Below, piece by piece: positions 44,865 to 52,760 of a stretch of 64,000 nucleotides of DNA. The number at the start of each line of letters is the position of its first letter. Position 1 is the stretch's first letter. Origin of the DNA: Candidatus Gallimonas merdae. Its GTDB lineage: Bacteria; Bacillota; Clostridia; Christensenellales; Borkfalkiaceae. A model generated the notes under the pieces. The model did not search any database. It was not told where the DNA came from and worked only from the letters and a program-made list of their open reading frames with translations. Position numbers and translations under genes: made by a program. The stretch covers positions 1-64,000 of the forward strand of contig CAJFRT010000001.1 in assembly GCA_904419525.1 (NCBI GenBank), in the 5' to 3' direction.

Positions 44865-46745
44865 TTATGCAGACGCTGCGCTCCCCAAAGGCGCAAAGAC
44901 GGGTTCCAGAATGCTCACGGTAAGAGCCTCACGGTCATCCTCGTTTGCCGTAGCCTTGCTGATAATCGTGCTCAATGCGGAAGTATATACATCGCCCGTG
45001 ATTTCGCTGCTGGCAATCCAGTCGATCAAACTGCGCATACCAACCGTTCCGTCCGTTATGCTGTTTTTCCTGCAATAGTCTGCCATATCATTGACCACTT
45101 TTACCATCTTGGATACGGTAAGTTCGTCGTTGAACCCGGTGACTGCCATGGCGCGCCGTATCATGACTTCCTGCGTAGGAAGTTCGATGTCCTTCACAAG
45201 ACTCATGCGGTCGATGATCGACTGATTGATACCGCGGCATCCTTCATAGCTGATGTTTGTCGTAACGACTACCACGGCATCCGGATGACGGGTTATGACC
45301 TCCCCCGTCGGCAATGTGATCGCACCGTCCTGCTCCAAAAGCGAGTTCAGACCGACCAGGACACCGGGCTGCATGATCGTGGAAGGTTCCTGAATTTCCA
45401 CTAGATATCCGTTCTTCAAGGCCTTGATGAAATCCGTCTCGATATAGGAGAACGTCTGCCCTTTTTGTCCGGATTGTTCCTTGTTAACGGACAGCGCGGC
45501 GATTTTGGCCGTGACCTTCTCGAGGACAAGTCTCATACAGTCCTGCGAGGTTGCCGTAGGACAATCTTTTCCCGTAAGAGCTTTATATACTCCGGCAGGA
45601 TCGTAGTCCATATCGTCCAGTTCGGGCAGATTCATGAGTCTTTTCACGTTCTCATATGTAATTCCGCCCATCGCTTTGAGCTGTTCGCGTTCCTTGTCGA
45701 GTCCGGCATCGCCGGTCGTCGTTCTCTCCGAATCGGGAAAGATCTGCCCGACAAAGTCATAGATCTCCGTCGAAGCCGAACAAGTATATTTCATATACGG
45801 CAACCCAAGCCCCGCGGCGATCGCTTTCGCGCCCATAGTCTTGCCTGTTCCGGCGGGTCCGCGCAGCAAGAAATTCCTCATCTGGGCAGGTTTTCCGGTC
45901 GTTGCATTGGCATGTTTGCAGATATCGATCACCTCCTGCGGCACAATATACCACTCAGGCAGTTTCGGGATCAGCGCTTGCTCAAATAACGTAAACTCGC
46001 GCGGATGCAGCTGATATTTACCGGAGAACTCCTTGCGGTCTATAATGACAGCCTCGGCGCCTGCTCCCGTTACGGCATTTCCTCTTGCTACGATGGAAAA
46101 CTCTCCGGCAATCACGGAAGTTGGGTTGAATGTCCCCGCGTCGATGCTCGCCATACCTATGCGGGTGAGTCTTCCGGAAGGCTCCGCCGTAAAACGGAGA
46201 TGCGCGCTGCAAGACGGATCTTTGACTCTGCGATATACGTTGTCACATAAAATGCCCATAAGATTGGTCGCTGCTTCCATATCGGGGTATCCCCTCTGCC
46301 TTTCTGCATGATAGGCATCAAATTTTTCCTTGAACTCCTCGTCAAGCAAGAAATACGGCGTCATTGCCAAAAGCACAGCGGCGCCATCCCTGGCCGAAGC
46401 GTTCATGACATACGTTGCGATGCCTCCGTTCTTTGTATTGTAAACGCCTGCACTTACGTTTCCCGTATTGCCGTCGTACACGACCAGATGATATTCATCC
46501 TCAACAGACGACTTGTATTCTGCGACCGTCCTTTGGTCGATCGTTCCGACCGCACCTCTGCTCGTTCCGTCCATATAATCGCATAACGCATGGACGGCCT
46601 TTATAATTGACGCACACAATGTTGCTGTCGTTCCGTTACCGTACCTGGAAGAAACATTCAGCCTCACTCCGTTTCCGGTCAGCGAATCGAACGGTGAGGG
46701 CAAATGCCTGCCAAAGGCAAACAGATTGTTTGTAGATGTACTCAT
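44865..46745 (-). CDS. MoxR-type AAA+ ATPase
   Basis: 626 residues, AAGGAG six bases before the ATG. The N-terminal 270 residues are a beta-rich domain without a recognised family. The AAA+ module starts near 270: LLRGPAGTGKTMGAKAI (Walker A about 296-303), NGYLVEIQEPS (Walker B about 446-452), VVVVTTN (sensor 1 about 492-498), QSIIDRMSLV (Arg finger about 513). Insert and order match the MoxR/CbbQ clade, which act as chaperones for VWA proteins. Operonic with the VWA gene downstream. Confidence 0.88.
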   Translation of the reverse strand: MSTSTNNLFAFGRHLPSPFDSLTGNGVRLNVSSRYGNGTTATLCASIIKAVHALCDYMDGTSRGAVGTIDQRTVAEYKSSVEDEYHLVVYDGNTGNVSAGVYNTKNGGIATYVMNASARDGAAVLLAMTPYFLLDEEFKEKFDAYHAERQRGYPDMEAATNLMGILCDNVYRRVKDPSCSAHLRFTAEPSGRLTRIGMASIDAGTFNPTSVIAGEFSIVARGNAVTGAGAEAVIIDRKEFSGKYQLHPREFTLFEQALIPKLPEWYIVPQEVIDICKHANATTGKPAQMRNFLLRGPAGTGKTMGAKAIAAGLGLPYMKYTCSASTEIYDFVGQIFPDSERTTTGDAGLDKEREQLKAMGGITYENVKRLMNLPELDDMDYDPAGVYKALTGKDCPTATSQDCMRLVLEKVTAKIAALSVNKEQSGQKGQTFSYIETDFIKALKNGYLVEIQEPSTIMQPGVLVGLNSLLEQDGAITLPTGEVITRHPDAVVVVTTNISYEGCRGINQSIIDRMSLVKDIELPTQEVMIRRAMAVTGFNDELTVSKMVKVVNDMADYCRKNSITDGTVGMRSLIDWIASSEITGDVYTSALSTIISKATANEDDREALTVSILEPVFAPLGSAASA

Positions 46746-46758
46746 TGATAACTCCTTG

Positions 46759-47472
46759 TCAGTTTAATAGATTGATTTGGATTCCTTCTTCTGCGCACTC
46801 GGCGCTCTCAAGCCCATTGCGGACAAGCTCTTTGCAGATTTCAGGCCAGCTCTCCCTTACAGGTAATTCTGTGCCGGGAATAAGAAACGCTGCTTCACCC
46901 TTTCCGAGTTCTTCATTGCACCGAGCATTCAGTTCGAGGATATGTGACTCAACCCACTCGTAAGCGATCAACTCATAATTGACCGCCGGCTGTTCTTCTC
47001 GTACCGGCGCGGCAACAACTGCTTTGTCTTCTGGCGTATCCTGCTCTGCTAAAATCTTTCCGATCATCTCGATATGTTCAACTTTTCCGTCGCAGCAGAT
47101 CACGCACGCTTTTCCGTATCCGCCCGCCTTGTTCAAAAGAATATAGGCATGTCCGTCATTCAGAATTTTTGCCGTAGAATCCGGCTCCGCCCATACCCAC
47201 TTCGCTCCGGGGTACAGTTCGTTTACCCGCTCCGTTACCTGCTGCGCGATCGGCCTGACAGGTGCGGCAGATGAAACAAGCGTCTCATTTTCTTCTGTGC
47301 TTTCACAGTACCGTTTGCTCTTTTTCCGTCCGATTGCCCATATTGTCAGGATAACTGCCTGAACGAACAGACAGATCAAGAAAAATAGCCACGCCCTGAT
47401 GCAAAGCATGAAAACTGCAACAATTCCAACGAATGTAAAAAGGCGCAGTAAAAGTTCATTTTTATTCTGCAT
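46759..47472 (-). CDS. Membrane-anchored protein of the AAA+/VWA operon
   Basis: 237 residues, GGAGG six bases before the ATG. Two adjacent membrane helices at residues 8-27 and 28-48 (FTFVGIVAVFMLCIRAWLFF, FLICLFVQAVILTIWAIG), then a cytosolic domain with WVWAEPDSTAKILNDGHAYIL and a C-terminal helical part. No family recognised. It precedes the AAA+ gene by 13 bases and might anchor that complex at the membrane. Confidence 0.72.
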   Translation of the reverse strand: MQNKNELLLRLFTFVGIVAVFMLCIRAWLFFLICLFVQAVILTIWAIGRKKSKRYCESTEENETLVSSAAPVRPIAQQVTERVNELYPGAKWVWAEPDSTAKILNDGHAYILLNKAGGYGKACVICCDGKVEHIEMIGKILAEQDTPEDKAVVAAPVREEQPAVNYELIAYEWVESHILELNARCNEELGKGEAAFLIPGTELPVRESWPEICKELVRNGLESAECAEEGIQINLLN

Positions 47473-47569
47473 TTCGCACCTCCGATAAAGTACGCGACAT
47501 CGGAATATAAATCAGAATCGTGTCCGTAATGTCCTTTTTCTTTTTCCATACAATTTCAGTTTTTTTCAT
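47462..47569 (-). CDS. Small Lys-rich ORF, 35 residues
   Basis: ATG at 47567-47569 with GGAG nine bases before; MKKTEIVWKKKKDITDTILI at the start, ends SEVRNAE, and overlaps the next gene by 11 bases. It lies directly after a strong terminator. Either a small protein or a translated leader that couples to the membrane-protein gene. Confidence 0.45.
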   Translation of the reverse strand: MKKTEIVWKKKKDITDTILIYIPMSRTLSEVRNAE

Positions 47570-47593
47570 TTTGTTTTTCTCCGGAAACGAAAA

Positions 47594-47638
47594 AAAGGCG
47601 CACATGAGTATCATAATGATAAACCCATGTGCGCCTTT
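47594..47638 (-). terminator. Intrinsic terminator after ssb
   Basis: An 11-bp GC-rich stem (47596-47606 with 47626-47636), inner AT-rich stem, then seven T on the minus strand. Placed 30 bases after the SSB stop and ahead of a gene with no visible promoter. Confidence 0.85.
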
Positions 47639-47667
47639 ACGCCAATTTCTTTGTTCTGAACAGCGTT

Positions 47668-48165
47668 CTAAACTGCCTGACCGAAAAAGTCCTCCCCGCC
47701 GAACGGTTCGTATCCGGAAAAATTCTCCGACGCTTCCGGATTCGCGGATGTTTTCTTGTTCGGCTGTTTAGAAGCTTTTGTAGCTGTCTGTGCCTGCTGC
47801 TGGGCAGACTCCTGCGTTCTTGACGATTTTCCTCCGCCTGATGCGTATTCGATATCCCTGAGGATAATGACCGTCATTCGCTTGATTTCGCCCGTCTCTT
47901 CGTCTGTCCAGACATCCTCATCCAGATCCCCGACCAGATTGATGAACGAACCCTCCTTGACCTGCATTTTCTGGATACGCTCACAGAGCGGTCCGAACGC
48001 TTTGACTGTGTAGTTGTTCCAGCGAGTATTGTCATCCTCGCGGGAATCATACACTTTTTGTCCTATCCTAAATCGCACATGTTCCCCGTTATCGGAGAAC
48101 TTGAGCGCAGGACTGTTATTGTAGCCTTTGGAGACCACAACATTGGTTGCAAATACTTTAATCAT
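47668..48165 (-). CDS. ssb: Single-stranded DNA-binding protein
   Basis: 165 residues. The OB-fold spans residues 1-110: IKVFATNVVVSKGYNNSPALKF, RWNNYTVKAFGPLCERI and FINLVGDLDEDVW. The tail is Gln/Ser-rich and ends GGEDFFGQAV, so the usual acidic DDDIPF-type tip is degenerate. It coats single-stranded DNA during element replication or transfer. AAAGGAGT lies in the conserved leader A directly upstream. Confidence 0.85.
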   Translation of the reverse strand: MIKVFATNVVVSKGYNNSPALKFSDNGEHVRFRIGQKVYDSREDDNTRWNNYTVKAFGPLCERIQKMQVKEGSFINLVGDLDEDVWTDEETGEIKRMTVIILRDIEYASGGGKSSRTQESAQQQAQTATKASKQPNKKTSANPEASENFSGYEPFGGEDFFGQAV

Positions 48166-48174
48166 AACGACTCC

Positions 48175-48335
48175 TTTGCAGGTATTCCCCTGCTGAAAAT
48201 AATATTATTCCGACCCGCTTATCGCAGGAAGAAACCGAGAAAATAAAAAAAGTGCCAATTTGCACCTCGGTGCAGATTGACACTTTAAAAATCGGATAAC
48301 TTTGATTTCTTTCTAAAATCTCGAAACTGTATTTT
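48175..48335 (-). promoter_or_regulatory. Leader A: conserved structured leader before ssb
   Basis: From the transcription start the minus strand reads AGTTTCGAG, then CAAAGTTATCCGA, a full intrinsic terminator, TTTTCTCGGTTT, a hairpin around GCGATAAGCGGG, and GCAGG-loop-CCTGC directly before AAAGGAGT. The same blocks in the same order are found in leader B. The early CGAGA could pair with the later TCTCG across the terminator, a possible antiterminator arrangement. Confidence 0.75.
48249..48286 (-). terminator. Terminator inside leader A
   Basis: Stem 48249-48265 with 48270-48286 (17 positions, a few mismatches), four-base loop, followed by a T-run on the minus strand. It would stop transcription about 90 bases after initiation. 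Confidence 0.8.
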
Positions 48336-48336
48336 T

Positions 48337-48365
48337 ATTATATCAGAAAAAAACCGTACCGTCAA
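48337..48365 (-). promoter_or_regulatory. Promoter of leader A (TTGACG-17-TATAAT)
   Basis: TTGACG (48360-48365), 17 bases, TATAAT (48337-48342). Confidence 0.85.
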
Positions 48366-48381
48366 TCCTTTTGTCCTGGTT

Positions 48382-48840
48382 TTACTGCGTCATTTTTCCT
48401 ACGTCGTTTATTTCAAATGCATAGTAATCAAAAACGACAAGGCTCCCGCCCTTTTCATAGACGCGTGCGCTTTCCGGCAAATACAGCATAATGACATCGC
48501 CGGCAGCGAGCCGTTTGAGCCGTTTTCTGACGGGAAAGCGGACAGATATCTCCCCGACCAGCATACAGATATATTTAATTTGTTTTCGTATATGCGTGCG
48601 CTTCACATCCGTACATATCCCGTTCACCGCAACAAACTTGTTTCTTGTTCCGCGGAAAAACATCAGCGCACAGTTCGCCAGCAGAAAAACCGCTATGGCG
48701 AGACAAGGAAAGCTCAATATAAGGTCGCGCGTAAATGCCAAAATGCACAGGCATGCGATAAGAAACACTATGCCGAGCCAAAACCGCACAGCAAACTGTA
48801 TTCGGATCGGTGCGGGCAGTGTTTTGAACTTCTTTAACAT
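48382..48840 (-). CDS. Small membrane protein
   Basis: 152 residues, GAGG upstream. Two membrane helices at about 20-40 and 44-62 (FWLGIVFLIACLCILAF, FPCLAIAVFLLANCALMFF), then a cytosolic beta-rich domain (VNGICTDVKRTHIRKQ, DVIMLYLPESARVYEKGG). No family recognised. Last gene before promoter A. Confidence 0.7.
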   Translation of the reverse strand: MLKKFKTLPAPIRIQFAVRFWLGIVFLIACLCILAFTRDLILSFPCLAIAVFLLANCALMFFRGTRNKFVAVNGICTDVKRTHIRKQIKYICMLVGEISVRFPVRKRLKRLAAGDVIMLYLPESARVYEKGGSLVVFDYYAFEINDVGKMTQ

Positions 48841-48849
48841 ACTTTTACC

Positions 48850-49416
48850 TCACAAAACAATAAGTCTTTGCTTTTGGATAAGACGCAAAACGGCATCGAC
48901 CGTTCTTTTTCTCGCTAACGAATTCTTCATGCGATTTTCAAGCGCGTTCGCATAGTTGATACAGTTCGGGTAAATGGAATCATGCAAGTTCTGAGCATTC
49001 TTTCTGTATAACAGATCTTTCCTCGGTTTCAATCCCTTTTCTTCGATGCAGATGATTTCTGCAATATTCAAATTGAATCCGGCCTTCTTCAGCCAAAGAT
49101 ATGTTCTCCGCTCAGCCCGATCGAAAAGCGGCAACGCACTCCTGATCCCACGAACCGGATACAACAGACACTTCGTCAAAATCCGATATTGCGCCAAAGG
49201 TGTATGCTCCGGTTCGCAGCACACATACCGCTTTTCCGCAAGTCTCTTTATGACGGCTTCCTCCTCTCTGCTTTGCGTAACACCGAATCCGTGTTTCCCA
49301 TTCATCCAAAGCTTTGCCTCAAGCCCCACAAGCTCCCGAGGCAGATCAATCTGCCGGACGTAAATGCGTCGCTCATGGATACGGCGACATAAAATCCCTT
49401 TTGATAGATAAATCAT
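48850..49416 (-). CDS. Unrecognised basic protein
   Basis: 188 residues from the ATG at 49414-49416, two bases after the zinc-ribbon stop, so translationally coupled. A longer in-frame start at 49617 would overlap that gene completely and is rejected. Rich in Arg/Lys (FDRAERRTYLWLKKAGFNLN, RMKNSLARKRTVDAVLRLIQ). No motif recognised; nucleic-acid binding possible. Confidence 0.65.
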   Translation of the reverse strand: MIYLSKGILCRRIHERRIYVRQIDLPRELVGLEAKLWMNGKHGFGVTQSREEEAVIKRLAEKRYVCCEPEHTPLAQYRILTKCLLYPVRGIRSALPLFDRAERRTYLWLKKAGFNLNIAEIICIEEKGLKPRKDLLYRKNAQNLHDSIYPNCINYANALENRMKNSLARKRTVDAVLRLIQKQRLIVL

Positions 49417-49418
49417 CG

Positions 49419-49673
49419 CTATAGCAAGCAAAGCGCGACAATGCATGCCGCGACGACGATCACGAAACCAAAACCAACCAGCCCAACCCTGATCATAGTA
49501 TCCCTGTTCATTTTGCCTTTCAGCCGTCTTCCACTGTCTGCCGGCTTCACGTTCTCGTAATAATTGTCGTTCGGCTTCGGCTCCACGACAGCACTCTTCT
49601 TTCCGCAATTCGGACAAAACGTATCCTTCTCACGCATGATCGAACCGCAGTTACCGCATTTAATTTTTTTCAT
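49419..49673 (-). CDS. Zinc-ribbon membrane protein
   Basis: 84 residues, AGGAGG upstream. KCGNCGSIMREKDTFCPNCGKK is a double-CxxC zinc ribbon (residues 5-24), followed by a polar linker and one C-terminal membrane helix (VGLVGFGFVIVVAACIVAL). Cytosolic ribbon, single membrane anchor. Many such small proteins of unknown role exist in Firmicutes. Confidence 0.8.
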   Translation of the reverse strand: MKKIKCGNCGSIMREKDTFCPNCGKKSAVVEPKPNDNYYENVKPADSGRRLKGKMNRDTMIRVGLVGFGFVIVVAACIVALCLL

Positions 49674-49700
49674 AAGATATATCCTCCTGATATCAAAATT

Positions 49701-49731
49701 GAAGCGGGCTCCTTAAAGAGAAGCCCGCTTC
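49701..49731 (-). terminator. Intrinsic terminator between the 206-residue gene and the zinc-ribbon gene
   Basis: Perfect ten-bp stem (49701-49710 with 49722-49731), then AATTTTG on the minus strand. The AGGAGG site of the next gene follows within 15 bases. Confidence 0.75.
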
Positions 49732-49823
49732 AGGACGATATAACTATACCATATTTGCATTTGCGAAGCATACGCTTTCTTATGCCAAAAGATTGCCAAA
49801 ATAAAGTATGGCAGTGACTGTAG

Positions 49824-50444
49824 TTATATGGAAAAAAGTTCTTCCCCGGCATTCTGTTTATTTTGCTTTGGATTCTGCGCTCCAGACAAAACGGCATACT
49901 TGACCGTCAACCATGCCGAATAATGTTCTTTCGTGACGAGTAGCAGCCCGCTGAAATTTTCCAAAGTCATGGCAACGGCCACACGGTTTTCCGGTTTACC
50001 CCCGAACTTCGGAACGATGAGCCCCTTTTCCGTGACCGATCCAGGTCCGCTTTCCGCAACCAACAGAAGATCCGACTTTATGCCCGCATAAAGCTGGAAT
50101 GTTCTTGAGAGGCTCATGCCATCCTGCCGCCTCCGATTCATGCGCGAAAGTTTTTCTGCCTGTGTTCCGCCGAGACTTTGGTATATCGGCGTTTTATCGC
50201 CGTTCTTTTTCTTCATATGGATCATATAGCGCAACTCGCCGCAGCATAGTTTTCGGCATAATTCCAAGAACTCATCCGCCGCAAGATAAATGTGTACGGA
50301 ATCCGTTTGGCGCTTCCCTTCCGGACGATCCATGTTATACGCGGCAAAATTCAGATGAATCTTCCCGATGCCGTATGTATCGTTCAGGCTTTCCACGAAA
50401 CAATTTTTCGCGTCTTTCCTGATGATTTGGTTTTCGTTATTCAT
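49824..50444 (-). CDS. Unrecognised element protein
   Basis: 206 residues, GGAGGGGG upstream. Begins with IHLNFAAYNMDRPEGKRQ and DSVHIYLAADEFLELCRKL, a beta-alpha plan seen in small plasmid proteins, then a basic middle MNRRRQDGMSLSRTFQLYAG and a PH-like beta-rich C-terminus (RVAVAMTLENFSGLLLVTKE). No family claimed. Overlaps the upstream stop by four bases. Confidence 0.68.
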   Translation of the reverse strand: MNNENQIIRKDAKNCFVESLNDTYGIGKIHLNFAAYNMDRPEGKRQTDSVHIYLAADEFLELCRKLCCGELRYMIHMKKKNGDKTPIYQSLGGTQAEKLSRMNRRRQDGMSLSRTFQLYAGIKSDLLLVAESGPGSVTEKGLIVPKFGGKPENRVAVAMTLENFSGLLLVTKEHYSAWLTVKYAVLSGAQNPKQNKQNAGEELFSI

Positions 50445-51211
50445 TTTCTGCCCCCTCCCGCAATATGCGCCCTGTTATCCGCAAATTCGATAACGCTGAA
50501 CCCGACACAATCGCAATAGTAAAATACTTTCCTCCCGTACTTGTATTCAAATGCAACGATATCGGATACGGACATTGACCTGCCGCTATACCCTTTCGGA
50601 AATTCGGAATTGAATATCCTGTACACCTCTCCGGGACCGGATACCGCGAGCAAGCCGGAATACACACATTCATACAACTCTGCGGGCACCTCCCCGTAAT
50701 GTTGTTTGAGCGCATATACGTCCTTAAAAATAAACATCTCACATTCAGGGCTGCGCCGCATCTGATAAAGTTTGATCTTAATTTGTCCGTTCATTTTCTC
50801 CGCGCACAGATCTTCCGTACTCACAAGCTGCTGCGGATATATTCCGCAGCAAAGAGAATCTTCGGGGAAAAGATAGTTCCTGTCCGGAATTATAACACGG
50901 TACACTTCCCTGCCCGTTTCTTCGGCAATATCCAGCCGGACATCGCAATCCTCATAAACGCCGGGGATCATCTCTCCGGCTGTAAATCTATGCCCTGCCC
51001 GCACACGCCTGCCAAGCTCATTCAGAATACGGCAAACTTCCTGTGCGCCAAGATCAAGCACGATCTGAAAATCAAGATGGTTATATTTCTTCATTCCGTG
51101 CGTATGCGCATTACATAAGCACGGAAGGAAACTATCCTCCCTTTTTCCGTATTCATCACAGTACACGTTATTTGAAACGTAGTGAACGATCCAATCTGTT
51201 TTATTTGTCAT
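50441..51211 (-). CDS. DUF4262-like plus YodL-like domain protein
   Basis: 256 residues, GAGG upstream. The N-terminal 150 residues (CNAHTHGMKKYNHLDFQIVL, CRILNELGRRVRAG, YRVIIPDRNYLFPED) fit DUF4262. The C-terminal 60 residues (EVYRIFNSEFPKGYSGRSMS, SDIVAFEYKYGRKVFYYCD, GFSVIEF) fit the YodL/DUF4316-type module widespread on conjugative elements of Firmicutes. The function of both is unknown. The combination itself marks the region as element DNA. Confidence 0.65.
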   Translation of the reverse strand: MTNKTDWIVHYVSNNVYCDEYGKREDSFLPCLCNAHTHGMKKYNHLDFQIVLDLGAQEVCRILNELGRRVRAGHRFTAGEMIPGVYEDCDVRLDIAEETGREVYRVIIPDRNYLFPEDSLCCGIYPQQLVSTEDLCAEKMNGQIKIKLYQMRRSPECEMFIFKDVYALKQHYGEVPAELYECVYSGLLAVSGPGEVYRIFNSEFPKGYSGRSMSVSDIVAFEYKYGRKVFYYCDCVGFSVIEFADNRAHIAGGGRK

Positions 51212-51262
51212 TGTAGCACCTCTTTCATTTATAATATTATTTTATCAAGCCTCACCGGAACC

Positions 51263-51805
51263 TTATTTGAAAACAGCAAACGAATCACGTCCAAAAAAAC
51301 ACACTTCAATAATCACTGTTGAATCCGGTTTTTCTGCCGCAAGTTCTTTTACTCGTACATACGCCTCGTCAAGCCATGTTTCGAGGGCAACGGTAGAAGA
51401 AAAATAGGCTTGATTCACGTGCTTACTGTTATAGGAAACATTGTCAAAGATACAAATATGACCTTCCAATATCTGTTCCGGAAAATGTCTTTTGATCTCT
51501 TCGACTGTTGCGGCTTTTTTGATACCGTTCTTTGCCCAGGCGATCAATCCATTGTCGTCTATCCATCGCCCGTGCATCATAAAATGTTGCCGGTTCCCCT
51601 TTCCGCACCAACTGTTTACCATGTTCATATATTCTTCCGGAGTAAACTCAACGCCTTCCCCGGCGTAAATACTCCAACAACGGCACACCTCTCCTTTGGC
51701 TCTGCCGTCACTCACCGTCAGATTGTTCGAACCGTACAGCGCAAGCGGTATGATCCCTCGCAACGTCTTTACAAATTGCCTGCCGTACATTATCGTATAG
51801 CTCAT
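51263..51805 (-). CDS. Unrecognised protein
   Basis: 180 residues from the ATG at 51803-51805, AAGGAG eight bases upstream and four-base overlap with the previous gene. Contains EGVEFTPEEYMNMVNSWCGK and RHFPEQILEGHICIFDNVSY. Mixed alpha/beta without known motif. Confidence 0.7.
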   Translation of the reverse strand: MSYTIMYGRQFVKTLRGIIPLALYGSNNLTVSDGRAKGEVCRCWSIYAGEGVEFTPEEYMNMVNSWCGKGNRQHFMMHGRWIDDNGLIAWAKNGIKKAATVEEIKRHFPEQILEGHICIFDNVSYNSKHVNQAYFSSTVALETWLDEAYVRVKELAAEKPDSTVIIEVCFFGRDSFAVFK

Positions 51806-52038
51806 TGTTTTGTCTCCTTGTCTGTTTCGTCTTTTTGGTTTTCGTTGTAGCATTCCCGGATAAAATCCGGATCCGTTTCGGAGAGTTCCCAACTTCCGTC
51901 CACATATTGCGACTCCGGCGGCAACGGTAACACTCCGTTATCGTCTCTGGCGACGACGAGCGCCTCGTCCAGTGTCGCGGCATTTACCTTTACAAACGCG
52001 CAGCATTGCCATGTGACAGGTATGCGCCAAATCTTCAT
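51802..52038 (-). CDS. Small unrecognised protein, 78 residues
   Basis: Starts MKIWRIPVTWQCCAFVKV and has ATLDEALVVARDDNGVLPLP, then YVDGSWELSETDPDFIREC. This order (a strand, a helix, an L-P-x-P loop and a YVDGS-type strand) recurs in small proteins of Firmicute elements; the role is unknown. Overlaps both neighbours by four bases. Confidence 0.65.
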   Translation of the reverse strand: MKIWRIPVTWQCCAFVKVNAATLDEALVVARDDNGVLPLPPESQYVDGSWELSETDPDFIRECYNENQKDETDKETKQ

Positions 52039-52760
52039 TCGCTCTTCCCTCCTAGACCTTTTTTCGCGGCAGCAAAAAAATCATCCATTTTTTTGATGAT
52101 TTTTTTAGATGCTTTGTTGAATTGTCCCTCGAAGCCTTTCATTAAGTCGTAACTCAGATATAGTTTGTTAAAGACGACCTCTACGACCTTCGCCATGAAG
52201 TTCAAATCCGATACTTTTTCCAAAGCCAGCATTCTTGAGGACAAATCGGCAATCAGACGATGCCAACCGAGGAAAATCGGATCCTCAACCGGAATGTTCG
52301 CACCAGCGAGCCATTCCCGCACAGTATAAGTCTTTCGCTTATCTCCGCAGTTTACCGGCTGAAGGATATAATCACATTGATTTTGTTCCGTAGAATCGGC
52401 ACTGTAACATATTGCCCTGCCGAGCGGGAATAAGGCACATACATTCGGTTTGAAAGAATTAACAGAGCACCTGTTCCCCCGCAAAAACGGACAACGTTCG
52501 TCCACCCCGACCGGAAGAAGCCGTACGATCGGAATTCTCGAAGCTTCCCCGACATAAACATGACAATATCTTTTGCATACCTCAAGCGGTTTCATGTCCA
52601 GCCCCACGGCGATCCGAAACAGATCATAAGGAGACAAAAGAATATCGTGTCTGTCGCGGCAGCATCTGCCGCACATAGTACAATGAAATCTGAATTTATC
52701 GTCCAAGCCGATTTTCATTATGTCGTAGTTCTCTGCAATTTCTTCCAGTCTGTTATCCAT
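52035..52760 (-). CDS. YkgJ-type cysteine cluster protein
   Basis: 241 residues, AGGAGG upstream. FHCTMCGRCCRDRHDILLSP (about 25-44) and CPFLRGNRCSVNSFKPNVCALFP supply the Cys set of the zinc/iron-chelating UPF0153/YkgJ family. The C-terminal 90 residues are helical. Members are proposed to bind an iron-sulfur cluster or zinc; the function here is not evident. Confidence 0.85.
   Translation of the reverse strand: MDNRLEEIAENYDIMKIGLDDKFRFHCTMCGRCCRDRHDILLSPYDLFRIAVGLDMKPLEVCKRYCHVYVGEASRIPIVRLLPVGVDERCPFLRGNRCSVNSFKPNVCALFPLGRAICYSADSTEQNQCDYILQPVNCGDKRKTYTVREWLAGANIPVEDPIFLGWHRLIADLSSRMLALEKVSDLNFMAKVVEVVFNKLYLSYDLMKGFEGQFNKASKKIIKKMDDFFAAAKKGLGGKSE

Noticed and set aside
49417-49617. N-terminal extension of the 188-residue basic protein
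   Set aside because: The extension lies entirely inside the zinc-ribbon gene in another frame, and the zinc-ribbon protein is clearly real (two CxxC pairs and a membrane helix).
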